From Botryllus schlosseri (Eukaryota; Chordata; Ascidiacea; Stolidobranchia; Styelidae): 24,098 nt of DNA. This document shows, piece by piece, positions 11,401 through 19,082 of the stretch. Made by a program: the position numbers and the translations under genes. Position 1 is the stretch's first letter, and each line of letters begins with the position of its first letter. The notes under the pieces are model-generated. The model saw nothing but the letters and a program-made list of their open reading frames with translations, was not told where the DNA came from and ran no database searches. The stretch covers positions 1 to 24,098 of the forward strand of contig ATSW01015084.1 of NCBI GenBank assembly GCA_000444245.1. Reading direction: 5' to 3'.

Positions 11401-14278
11401 CGTCACGGTTTATGCCCGTCGAAAATTGTTTGAGGATTTCTTTATAAGCTATTGGATCCGATGAATGATAAGCTGTATCCCTTTAGTATGACATAACCTA
11501 GAAAATAATTTCCAATTTGCAAAGTTTCAAAGTGGTTGTTAACGTTCAGAATAGCTTTATCTGCTCCGAATGGAGGCGATGTGGTCGCCTTGTTCTTTGA
11601 CTCCATACCAGTGGCCATCGCGTCCTTCGCCATCGCGATATCACTGTGTCGAATGTATGCGATTAAACACTCGTACAACATCGACTCGAATCAGGCAAGG
11701 CCGCGATAGCGTCTGCAACCGATAGATGAGTGTAAGAATGACGTGTTGTATGTGTTTCACAGGAGTTTTTAGCATTGGGGATGTGCAATATCTTAGGATC
11801 GTTCTTTTCGTGTTACCCGTGCGGTCCAGCGCTGTCCAGAAGCTCAATCAATGACGGCGTCGGAGTCAAATCTCAGGTCATTTTCCTTCCGCAGCTTCAA
11901 TGATCACGGCAGATCACATTGGCGAGGCATTATGTACTATATTTTGGCTTTGGTTGCCTGAGAGGCTTCTTTTACTCATTTGCACCACGACAAAATCGCT
12001 CACACAGCTGTAGCTAACGAATTCAGTGGCAGCGAGATATGTTGAAAGTAACTTGTACGAAATACCGTTAGGGATCGTTGACACGGCTGGGTAGTGTGGG
12101 TAACACGGTTCGGGTATAGTCGAATTCGAATCGAGTCTTCATTGTGATCATTCGTGTCGAACTTAGAACTATGTCTGAAGTGACTTTTCAGTAAACTAAA
12201 ATTGCAATGTCCTAATTGGCTGGCTATTTATCGGGCCTTCGACTAATATCTCACTATGGAGTGGACGTCGAACAGAATCCACACTTTTGTACCGAAAATC
12301 AAGTAGATCAGTGGTTCTCAAACTGGGGGGCGCGAAAGCATCAGAAGGGCGGCGCCAAGCGGCGGTCAACTGAAAACAATTTCGCTACAGTTCTTAGTTA
12401 TTGCTCTGTGTATGGTCCGAATTTCATATTTGAGAGTCCTCTCATCAACAGTCGTAACCTTCCATGCCATCAAACTATCAGTTCGGATTACTAGCATTCT
12501 GGTTGCATTTTTTAATATGACGATAAGGGGGGGCGTGGAATTTTTCACTATCATAAAGGAGGGCGTGTCTAAAAGAGCCATTGAAGTAGATTCATGCGTA
12601 TTAATTGAACGCTTTGTACCGAACAGCTAGGATCATACATATCATCAATCGTGGTCGCTGTTGTGTTGTTATGGATGGGTCCATTGTTTGAAGCGTTACC
12701 ACAGGCTGCGCTGGCCGCAATCATCATCGTTAATATCAGGCATGTCACCATGTACTGGAAAAAGGTACGAGAGAAAAGTTTGCATAGTATTTGTACTAAT
12801 TTATTTTTGTGGTGCAAGGTTCTACCTCTCTGGCGAATCAGTCGTCTCGATGCCATGACTTGGATCGTGGCGTGTTGTGCCGTTATTGCATCAAGCGTTT
12901 CAGTTGGTCTCGTAACTGGAGTTGGTTTTTCGATATTAACCGTACTAATCCGCATGCGAAGGTATGTTCTGTTCGTATAGCGTTTCGCGTACTTGAAATG
13001 TTCAGGATCGATAGTCTGTGGCGCTGTGTGTTACTGTTCAGATATCAACCAGTAAGGTAGAATCTACTTAACAATATGTCTTGAGTTGATTTGATACAAT
13101 TAAAAGATAGGAAGGTATCGAAACGACTTGAAGTAGTCTTTGAAATCATACGCGCACCTGGTACCATGACGATGTAAATAAGAGGCATGCACACTTAATG
13201 AAAAATAATATAAGATAACACAAAAATGACAAGCGATAAAACAATGAGGTTGCAGGTGACGGAAGACGAGGTCGATAGATGACATTGTTGACGTCTCGAA
13301 TCTATATTGTGACGCTTTCGGCAACGTCACCGATGAACCGACTACAGTTACAGTTGTTTTAAGTGTATCATAAGCACTTTGGCTCCTGCACCCTTGCTTG
13401 CTCATATGGTCCCGAGTGCAGTAGGCTCTTAACTTCTCAACTTAATGTAATGTATATTTCCAAAAAGTCCACTGCTGCCTGATATGATTGTTTCAACTTC
13501 CATTTTTCAATAGACGAATATATGATTCCAATATACCGTAATCAGTAGTACTTGTATCTTCTAATAAGTCGCCAATCTCGTTCCAGAGTTCCAGGAATAT
13601 CGCTGAGGAGAGTATTACCAGGCGGGATTTATCGTAATACCAAAAAGTATCATACTTTATCCAGCGAGGATTTGTTCATATATCAGTTCACGGGGCCTCT
13701 CTTCTTCGGAAACAAAGATCGGTAATATACGTTTTTACAGTACCGGTTCCAAATTTTTTCATGACTATTTCGTCGCTTTCAAAGGTTTAACGCTAGTCTA
13801 ATCGGGCATTTGGGTTACGATCCAGTAAAGCTGTATTTGCTCCGTGAGGCTGAAGATTCCCCGTCGGAGAAAATCCGAGAGACCTCGTCTGTCGAAGAGC
13901 AAAATCTGAATACCTCGGATTTGAGTCAAACTCGAGTTGATATTCCGATGATTACGAAAAGAAATACCGCTCTCTTGCCGACGCCATACCGGGTTGTGAT
14001 ATTAGACATGGCACGCTGTTCGTTTGTGGATAGCGACGGCGCCAAGACACTGAAGGGCGTATGTGTTGCGCTTCAGGGACTCGGTTTGGCTGTGATGATT
14101 GTCTCGTGCACTGGTGGGTGCTAGTGAATTTGCACCTGGTTCTGTCAACAATTGTCTATGTGTTTCAGATCATGTTAAGTCGTCATTGAAAGCTAGCTGG
14201 GAGAACGTGGATGATGTTATTTTCGTGTCGTTGGAATCTGCGATGAAATACTCAAATTTAGAGACAAGAAGAACCTGA
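5278..14278 (+). CDS. SLC26-family anion transporter (SulP/STAS), complete 14-exon gene
   Basis: Exons join as 5278-5404, 6856-6987, 7045-7202, 7490-7690, 7754-7918, 10791-10883, 10957-11099, 11550-11694, 11763-11876, 12627-12764, 12819-12961, 13587-13721, 13785-14113, 14169-14278. The total is 2133 nt, 710 residues plus TGA, and every exon pair is phase-compatible. The product has the family order: cytosolic N-terminus (~1-65), the SLC26 membrane transport domain (~66-505) and a cytosolic STAS domain (~525-705). Landmarks are [18 protein letters not shown], the sulfate-transporter signature PVVGLY...FGTSKH, the NTNIATL and ALSRSS regions, and [11 protein letters not shown] opening the STAS domain. 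The length is typical for SLC26 (700-780). Family members exchange sulfate, chloride, bicarbonate, oxalate or iodide across the plasma membrane; which ion this one carries, and which vertebrate paralogue it matches, I cannot assign. The introns hold several transposons yet the reading frame is intact, so the gene is probably functional. Confidence 0.95.
5459..5466. repeat. Left target-site duplication GTCTAGCT
   Basis: This 8-mer recurs exactly at 6631-6638, flanking the hAT element in intron 1; 8 bp is the diagnostic hAT duplication length. Confidence 0.85.
5467..6630. mobile_element. hAT-type DNA transposon, 1164 bp, in SLC26 intron 1
   Basis: The left end CAGTGGTTCCCAACGT and right end AGTTGGGAACCACTG are terminal inverted repeats of the hAT/Charlie class. 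They are bounded by a perfect 8-bp duplication GTCTAGCT. Near both ends the sequence carries GGGGGCGA-type words. The interior (about 5600-6200) has broken minus-strand frames with a GICLVGLR segment that recurs in the 17.3-19.1 kb element and may be residual transposase, but no complete transposase is present, so the element is non-autonomous. Removing it and one duplication would leave an intron of about 279 bp. Confidence 0.9.
6631..6638. repeat. Right target-site duplication GTCTAGCT
   Basis: Identical to 5459-5466, directly abutting the right terminal inverted repeat. Confidence 0.85.
6856..6987 (+). CDS. SLC26 exon 2 (first transmembrane segment)
   Basis: Bounded by TTGCAG acceptor and G|GTTAGT donor, phase 1 to phase 1. 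It encodes [10 protein letters not shown], the amphipathic lead-in, and [16 protein letters not shown], the highly conserved TM1 of the SLC26/SulP transport domain. Confidence 0.93.
7045..7202 (+). CDS. SLC26 exon 3 (sulfate-transporter signature)
   Basis: Acceptor TTTCAG, donor CAG|GTGGGC, phase 1 to 0. It encodes [20 protein letters not shown] and [13 protein letters not shown], which together match the PROSITE-type sulfate transporter signature and the substrate-site helices TM1-TM3. Confidence 0.95.
7490..7690 (+). CDS. SLC26 exon 4 (extracellular loop and TM4)
   Basis: Acceptor GCGCTATAG, donor CAG|GTACAT, phase 0 to 0, 67 codons. It begins with [10 protein letters not shown] and continues through a Ser/Thr-rich loop with the N-glycosylation sequon N-T-T. 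This matches the glycosylated second extracellular loop of the family, which is variable in sequence. It ends in LSLCVGLVQ, the start of the next helix. Confidence 0.85.
7754..7918 (+). CDS. SLC26 exon 5
   Basis: Acceptor TTTAG, donor AAAA|GTGGGT, phase 0 to 0, 55 codons. It encodes [10 protein letters not shown] and QLSKLFGIK, the conserved FLSEPLVSGF and LFG(I/V) blocks of the transport domain. Confidence 0.93.
7945..8010. repeat. Short dispersed repeat, copy A
   Basis: About 60 bases here (core GACGATTACC...GACGAGTGTC) recur with small differences at 21180-21235. Both copies precede other repeats and lie in introns; the family is unknown to me. Confidence 0.5.
8019..8879. mobile_element. 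hAT-type element, 861 bp, in SLC26 intron 5
   Basis: The left end AAGTGGTTCTCAACCG and right end AGGTTGAGAACCACTG are hAT terminal inverted repeats, with the first base changed on the left. Flanking 8-mers TATTAGGG (8011-8018) and TATTTGGG (8880-8887) match at 7 of 8, fitting an aged duplication. The right end is present twice: GTGCCG...GAGAACCAGTG (8776-8809) and GTGCCGCG...GAGAACCACTG (to 8879), so the terminus has been duplicated or a second element nested at the edge. No transposase frame is evident. Confidence 0.85.
8990..9860. other. Intron 5 stretch without a gene
   Basis: There is no coding signal. Short inverted repeats built on CTACTTGAGTAG occur at 9192-9217 (GTACTCAAGTAG with CTACTTG-CAGTAC) and 9664-9693 (GGCGTTACT with AGTAGCAACGCC). 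They could form small hairpins or be transposon scraps. Confidence 0.35.
9860..10310. repeat. Tandem duplication with 196-bp period
   Basis: Two diverged units are offset by exactly 196 bases: TGATCGAA at 9891 and 10087, ACAACAATCCAG at 9954 and 10150. A degraded start of a third unit follows the second GAAAGCCGAAA. In both units the minus strand keeps a similar frame of about 40 codons, and one of the length differences is 3 bases. That may be chance over so short a stretch. Confidence 0.7.
10456..10631. mobile_element. 160-bp hAT MITE with perfect target duplication in SLC26 intron 5
   Basis: The element itself spans 10464-10623, begins CAGAGGTTCCCAAAC and ends GTGAACCGCTG. It is flanked by identical 8-mers ATCTAAAC at 10456-10463 and 10624-10631. 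A CTAAA pentamer repeat (about 10626-10646) has grown out of the right duplication. It is too short to encode anything and was therefore mobilised in trans. Confidence 0.85.
10791..10883 (+). CDS. SLC26 exon 6
   Basis: Acceptor TTTCCAG, donor AAG|GTATAT, phase 0 to 0, 31 codons. It encodes [19 protein letters not shown], the cytosolic loop and helix matching the family's N(I/L)..TN...L block. Confidence 0.93.
10957..11099 (+). CDS. SLC26 exon 7
   Basis: Acceptor GCACAG, donor GC|GTAAGC, phase 0 to 2. It encodes [19 protein letters not shown], the strongly conserved IP(I/V)PxEL block before TM8, then a helix ending VGIVPS. Confidence 0.93.
11550..11694 (+). CDS. SLC26 exon 8, ends in a GC splice donor
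   Basis: Acceptor GTTCAG; the donor is CAG|GCAAGG rather than GT, phase 2 to 0. It encodes [20 protein letters not shown] and [12 protein letters not shown], which continue directly into EFLALG of exon 9 as in other SLC26 proteins, so the GC donor is well supported. Confidence 0.93.
11763..11876 (+). CDS. SLC26 exon 9
   Basis: Acceptor TTTCACAG, donor CAG|GTCATT, phase 0 to 0, 38 codons. It encodes [15 protein letters not shown] and GPALSRSSI, the conserved NxxGSFF...SLSRS block that lines the anion site. Confidence 0.94.
12309..12583. mobile_element. 275-bp hAT MITE with perfect target duplication in SLC26 intron 9
   Basis: Left end CAGTGGTTCTCAAACT; the right end AAAAGAGCCATTG is its diverged inverse. 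Both are flanked by AAGTAGAT at 12301-12308 and 12584-12591, an exact 8-bp match. G-rich blocks such as GGGGGGCGCG near the left and GGGGGGGCGTGG near the right are typical of the other hAT copies here. No coding content. Confidence 0.85.
12627..12764 (+). CDS. SLC26 exon 10
   Basis: Acceptor GAACAG|CTA is chosen over the nearby CTAG because it preserves phase 0 after exon 9; donor AAG|GTACGA, phase 0. It encodes [20 protein letters not shown] and [14 protein letters not shown], the family's L.PLP.AxLAAIIIV helix pair. Confidence 0.92.
12819..12961 (+). CDS. SLC26 exon 11
   Basis: Acceptor GTGCAAG, donor AG|GTATGT, phase 0 to 2. It encodes [17 protein letters not shown] and the last transmembrane helix, ending [12 protein letters not shown]. 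The 54-nt intron before it is a multiple of three with no stop; family alignment (MYWKK directly before VLPLWR) and the TACTAAT branch-site word at 12794 argue that it is spliced out. Confidence 0.92.
13104..13290 (-). mobile_element. LINE 3' UTR tail, copy 3, in SLC26 intron 11
   Basis: On the minus strand this matches the segment after the stop of copy 1: both share ATCGACCTCG...CACCTGCAACCTCATT-like sequence, GTGTGCATGCCTCTTATTTAC and GATACCTTCCTATCTT (16 of 17 with copy 1). It lacks the coding part and the GATT tail, so it is a short fragment, inserted antisense to the host gene. Confidence 0.75.
13587..13721 (+). CDS. SLC26 exon 12 (STAS start)
   Basis: Acceptor GTTCCAG, donor CG|GTAATA, phase 2 to 2. 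It encodes the linker [18 protein letters not shown] and the first STAS strand [13 protein letters not shown], the family's (I/V)YRFxGPLFFAN block. Confidence 0.93.
13785..14113 (+). CDS. SLC26 exon 13 (STAS core with variable insert)
   Basis: Acceptor TTCAAAG, donor G|GTGGGT, phase 2 to 1, the longest exon. It holds an acidic, Ser/Thr-rich intervening sequence ([10 protein letters not shown] to LSQTRVD), the usual hypervariable STAS insert and a likely regulatory segment. The core strand and helix [20 protein letters not shown] follow, where the family has LD.S...FvDs.G...L. Confidence 0.94.
14169..14278 (+). CDS. SLC26 exon 14 (C-terminus)
   Basis: Acceptor GTTTCAG, phase 1, stop TGA at 14276-14278. 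It completes the STAS fold with [11 protein letters not shown] and [13 protein letters not shown]. The C-terminus LETRRT has no obvious class I PDZ motif. Confidence 0.93.
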
Positions 14279-14420
14279 GTACCGCGCAGCTATGGCCAAT
14301 AAGTTGCTCTTCGATGAAGCAATCTTCTATCCATTTTGAACGCTAAATATGTGTTTTACTACCCGATAGTTCCTGATATTGATACTATACGGTTTCGGTT
14401 TGCGAAATCATAGTTTACAG

Positions 14421-14787
14421 CAGTGGTTCCCAACGTGGGCGGTATCGCCCCACAGTTGACGATTTTGAGAAATAAGGGGGCGATAGAGGGCGAAAATGTT
14501 AGAACGTCCAGATATATTTATATAACACAGTAAAAAAATGCATTATTCTGCATATGACGCGAAAAAAGGTCAGCTTAGCGGAAAGTAGACGGACGCGGAA
14601 ACCGGTTTTCCGAGCACCCATCACTTCGGAAGTATAGCCTTATTTTAGTAAATTCGCCAGAGATCAGAGTTCGGTGAATAGATTTCCCGATTATATGCCC
14701 TCTTGTTCGGATCCGTAAATATGGGGGCGAATATTTGTGTCGAGATTGATAAGACGGCGATGAGTCGAAAAAGGTTGGGAACCACTG
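14421..14787. mobile_element. 367-bp hAT MITE 143 bp after the SLC26 stop
   Basis: Left end CAGTGGTTCCCAACGTGG and right end AAGGTTGGGAACCACTG closely match those of the 5467-6630 element, including the shared subterminal GGCGATGAGTCGAAAAA. Flanks GTTTACAG and CTTTACAG (one base beyond the right end) give a near-perfect 8-bp duplication. If the transporter mRNA ends at the AATAAA at 15087-15092, the insertion lies in its 3' UTR. Confidence 0.8.
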
Positions 14788-14879
14788 GCTTTACAGCATA
14801 ATGCAATGTGATTCTGCAAACCCCTGACTAACAGAAGAACTTTTTGGGATATTCTAGACTCCAGTTGTCTCAACATACA

Positions 14880-15540
14880 TATTTTTATTTAATAGGATCG
14901 TGTAATTTGGTCACGTAGTGTTAAAATTTCTCCTTCTGACCCCACACAGACATTTTTTTTGTTGTTTTCAGTGTTTTAAATGCAACCGTTGATATATTTC
15001 AAAATTTAATGAATATTCATAATTTTCTTTTGTTGTTCATATATAATACATATATGCGTGTTTAAGTTGCGTTAATTTCTGTTTCTAATAAATTACTACT
15101 TTTTTGTTGGACGCTGTATCCAGCTGGTACTGGTAATGACATCTTGCACTTGTGAAAAAGTAAACCCGTAGGCCTATGGCATGACTATTGTGATCGGGAA
15201 CCTTTGTGCATCTGAGGAACGATAAGTGGTAAAATTTAAAAGTATAGCGACAGTATATGATACCGATGGAAATGAAGACTAAAGGCTAATATTGTTTCGA
15301 TCTTCTTGTCTATTGAAAAGATTTTGAAATTGTGAAGAAGGCTGTTTCTGGAGATGGTATGTAGTAGGCTAGCTCTACGTGGAAGAATGCGCAGAGTCAC
15401 AACAACAGAAAACCACCGCATTACACATCTAACACACTATACCATACTGGTGTACAAAATGACCTGTGAATCATCAACAGTGTTCTGAGAACAAACCCAT
15501 TTAAACACGATTACCACAAAAATGACCATAATGAATGTTT
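14880..15540 (+). other. Probable SLC26 3' UTR end and following intergenic DNA
   Basis: An AATAAA poly(A) signal candidate lies at 15087-15092, the first good one after the stop codon, in an A/T-rich stretch. Beyond it I see no gene or defined repeat up to 15540. Confidence 0.3.
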
Positions 15541-15543
15541 AGC

Positions 15544-15729
15544 CTATTGAAAATCAGTGAGACGTCCACTGCTCCCTTTCGGACACCAATTCAAAATGAT
15601 ATGCTTCATCTTGCCAAGTGCCTCGCACAACAGCGTGATACGACTTGCAAATGAACTGATAAATATTGAAGATTGGATCAGCGTTTCAAAGGTTTCGATT
15701 TCGAGCACTACCTCGTCTGTGTATTGCAT
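15544..15729 (-). mobile_element. LINE reverse transcriptase fragment
   Basis: The minus-strand frame reads QYTDEVVLEIETFETLIQ, then a helix-like stretch and ALGKMKHIILNW. This resembles the catalytic YADD block and the following region of non-LTR reverse transcriptases (YADDVVLxAET...L......A...GL.....KTK). The second catalytic Asp is Glu here and no flanking RT domains remain, so it is an inactive remnant. It is probably a different LINE from the 3.3-kb copies, which keep only the C-terminal tail. Confidence 0.5.
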
Positions 15730-15779
15730 AATGTATAGGCTACCACCAGACTTGATAACTATAAATTTTCAGCTTTTCC

Positions 15780-15950
15780 ACATTAGTATTAGAATAGATA
15801 GCTACACAGTTTTTCCAAATTACATTATAATTAGAGTTACACAATTGTTCCAAATTAGATTATAAGTAATTTTAGAGCTAAATAACTTTTCTAAATTATA
15901 TTAGAATTAGAGCTACGCAGGTTTTTTTTTCAAATTAGATTAGAATTCTG
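15780..15950. repeat. A/T-rich minisatellite, units of 35-41 bp
   Basis: Four diverged units of the form ATTAGAATTAGAGCTACACA followed by a T-run and CAAATTAG lie head to tail. Related units recur at 17212-17303 and a single one near 21488-21512, so the motif is dispersed. Confidence 0.65.
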
Positions 15951-16100
15951 AATTCGCAAAAACTGGGAAATTGAATGAAATTGTGGATGAGAAATGAATA
16001 CAGCAAAAATCTAGTTCAATTCATATCAAATCACAGTGCATTCCGATAATCGTGAAGATGGTTAACGTATGTGCACCAAGCTTGGCTCGTTTTGCAACTA

Positions 16101-16324
16101 CTATAGGGATCCCCAACACTCGCAGGCGCTATGGGACGATACGAGGGCGTCGAAGAAAATTGGCGTAACAGTAGGCTACAGATGGTGTAGTAGTTTTCAT
16201 AGGGATACTAAATTCTATAGTTCTATATATCCTTGCTATCTCGTTGCAAATTAAATTTTGATAAAATGCGTCGCGCGAAAGTTCCCGAAAGGGGGCGCTG
16301 GGAGAAAAAGGGTTAAGAACACTG
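16101..16324. mobile_element. Possible hAT-like remnant
   Basis: The right end AGGGTTAAGAACACTG with subterminal GGGGGCGCTGGG is hAT-like. A left end near TAGGGATCCCCAACACT with GGCGCTATGGG is weakly inverse to it. The flanking 8-mers do not match convincingly. Confidence 0.35.
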
Positions 16325-16329
16325 AGCTA

Positions 16330-17210
16330 GAGACATGTCTGGCTTCGAACTACTAACTAGCCCCTATATCGATTCAATATAGTCCCTGAAATGCGTTACC
16401 AGGTATCGTGAACAGCTCATAGTTCAAAATAAAAGGAAGTTTATGATCATGATATTTCATGCTGTATTTATACTTCTTTAATAAAATAGTAATTATTTTT
16501 GTTACAACCATGCGCGCCGCCAATGTTAGCGAGCACGGCGTTGTACTAACGTAAAGTCTTTAAAGCGTGGTTGCGCAACTGTGTAGCTTATTTTGTATCG
16601 ATGTTACAAAATTTGAAAATTGCCCGAGACCCGTTTTGAGTTGGCGACCCCTGCACTATACAGTTCTCCCGTATGACTGAAAACTCTTTCCGGTGGAGCT
16701 GATGTTGTAGTCATGCCTACAAATTTTCCAGCAGCAGCTAGCTTTGAAATGAAGAAAACGATTTTCTCTTTTCCAGTAACTCGCCGCCCATGCTCTCACG
16801 CTCTGCCGTGAAATATCTTTCCACTTCATACTCTAATTTTAAACTATATTAGTAGCCAATTTGTTGCACATCTGAACAAAATGTTGTTAAGTATCTTCAT
16901 CTTTTTTTGTATAACAATTTTCGGTTAGCTTGTGCGAATGAAATTTATGTTTCAAAAAAAATAGTGCGAACGAAGCTCAATAAGGTTGAAAAGCACTACT
17001 CCAATATATTTTCTTTCGTTACATCTAAAGTAATTATCCTATTTTTTCTTGATGAACTATCTCTTTTCCTTTGCTGCTGTTCTGTTTGTGATCGATACTA
17101 GAATGTCGTTCGCAGACCACAAGCTACGGTGACTGTGTGGTAATGCGCTAATGCGATGGCGGCTTGACACTGGATTTCCCTGCGCGACAGGGCATTTTCA
17201 GGAAAACAAT
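16330..17210. other. Repeat-scarred intergenic stretch
   Basis: No gene is seen. Two isolated hAT-like right ends occur: AGTTGGCGACCCCTG ending near 16661, and AAGGTTGAAAAGCACTA near 16982-16998. Their left ends could not be found. Confidence 0.35.
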
Positions 17211-17211
17211 A

Positions 17212-17303
17212 AATTACATTAGAATCAGGGTTAGGGTATAGAAACATTTAACAAATTAGATTAGAATTAGAGCATGGAAAAATTTCGTAAATTAGATTAG
17301 GAT
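17212..17303. repeat. Second cluster of the ATTAGATTAGAATTAG minisatellite
   Basis: Two to three units related to those at 15780-15950 end exactly where the ATTACG-ended element begins, which suggests the element inserted into the minisatellite. Confidence 0.5.
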
Positions 17304-19074
17304 CAGACATGGGGTGATTACTTCATGAATGTAATCGATAGCGATTACGATTACTTATGAATCACGCGATTACGATTACGATTACGATTACAGCAAAATC
17401 CACGAGTAGTCGATTACGATTAGAATTACTTTGGAAAAGTAATCACGATTACTCACGATTACATTCATTTTGCTTCTGAGAAGTTATCTTTGGAAGATAA
17501 CAATGCGATGAAAAGGCCTCATGAGAGAAGGTATTTATTTTTAAATGAGATATAATGACGTCATTTCCTGTGTATGACATAATATGCCATGGCATGATTC
17601 ACACAGAAATAGGCATTTCGGTGCCAGCCAATCTGCCAATACCGCGCCGCAACACAACAAGACATGCTACATTGGCCGAAACATTGTGTATTTGTCCATT
17701 GTCCATAGCCGCGCTGGATGGTCGCGAAGAATAGTCTTCTCAATCTCAGCCCCACAATACAAATGCCACCGGGGCACTCACTGAGGAAAATGATGAACCA
17801 CGTGCATAAATGACAATTTTTGGTGCGTCTCACAAAAGTTTTTCGTTTAATTTTCTTTTCGTCCGCTACGTTTGGGCGACTCCAATATCTGCTGACTATA
17901 TAGCAGACAGGAGGTCACGAGTTAACAACATACAATAAAGTTATAGTCGTAAATTATGTGCCTAAATATTCGCGCCTGGCGCGACTGACAGCAAATTCAC
18001 AGCGGATCCATCGCATCAAATCGTGTTTTCCAGTTCTTGTGAAAAGCCCGGCCGTTAAGGGGGGTCTGGGGGACTTCGCCCGCCACAAGCTTTAGTGATC
18101 GCCTTATGGGGAGCACAAGATCACCATTTGTGAGAATGGCGGTGGCGAAGTGCTGTTTCGGTACTGATTCTAGCTGAAATCCACGCTAACATGGTGTGTA
18201 AGCGGATGGCTAGTGGCATATCCGAATGATGAGTATAAAATTGCGAAAGAACAATTGTTGCCCGTTTTAAGTAGGGCCGTATGAGAATATGATAAGGTAA
18301 ACATCAACTTCTGACTGCAATCCACTTAATACATATATTTCGATGTGCCGTTATACGAGTAACGGAAAATAACGGCTCGGTTATGATTTTTTTTATCAGC
18401 AGCCTGGTTTTTAATGCTTTGATGTAGAAATTGTCATGTTTAATTTGACGGGTACAAAATTTCAAATCGTTGTCCATTGTATACGTAAATAGGCCTACCG
18501 CTCGCCAATCAGCTACGGTCAGGTTGCGTTTACCTAAGCATAACAAAACATCTATACATTGTACAATGTACAATTTGTACATATACGTAACTATTCGAAA
18601 CTAGGCCGTGTGGTGATTATTATCCTGCTGCGAGGTAGTGGCGTGTGCAGTGTAATGATCAGTGCAGTGACATAATCCACAGCGGGTGTTCTTACAATCA
18701 CAGTACTACATTGTTTACATCGAATATCTATTTACTACGTGCAGATAATTCGTTACGCAATCAAGAACCAAGCTAATACTTGTGACGCAATAATGAGTAG
18801 AGGCGTTTGCAAACCCGACATTTCTGCTATCCAAAACCTGATTTTAATCACACTCTTCGTTGCTCATGAATGTTCAGTTTATGTCATGGGCATCGCACAA
18901 ATGAAAAGTAATCGTTCTTTCACAAAGAAATCGATTAGATATGTGAAGTAGTCGATTACGATTACGATCACTTCGGATTTTTTTCGAATGTAATCGATTG
19001 CGATTACGATTACATGGAAATGCTGTAATCGTCGTAATCGATTACGATTACTAATCACGATTACCCCATGTCTG
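17304..19074. mobile_element. 1.77-kb DNA element with ATTACG-repeat ends
   Basis: The ends carry a perfect 12-bp inverted repeat CAGACATGGGGT. Each is followed by a subterminal array of GTAATCGATTACGATTAC-type words, about 170 bp on the left (17315-17470) and 115 bp on the right (18950-19065). This architecture, with multiple subterminal copies of a short word, is that of DNA transposons whose transposase binds the repeats. The interior near 17640-17990 resembles the interior of the 5467-6630 hAT element (shared GICIVGLR minus-strand segment and GCAGACA...GGAGGTCACGA). No complete transposase is present. No 8-bp target duplication was found (ATTAGGAT versus GTTTCGAG). Confidence 0.7.
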
Positions 19075-19082
19075 GTTTCGAG

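Noticed and set aside
12651-12980. A single continuous coding exon through 12765-12818
   Set aside because: SLC26 homology is continuous only if the 54-nt segment is removed, and it has GT-AG ends and a branch-site word.
15431-16661. hAT element bounded by CACTATAC at 15434 and 16662
   Set aside because: The sequence after the left 8-mer does not match the inverse of the right end (CAGGGGTCGCCAACT).
17304-17470. CRISPR array or telomere-like repeat
   Set aside because: The ATTACG words lack regular spacers and sit at both ends of an inverted-repeat element in a eukaryotic sequence.
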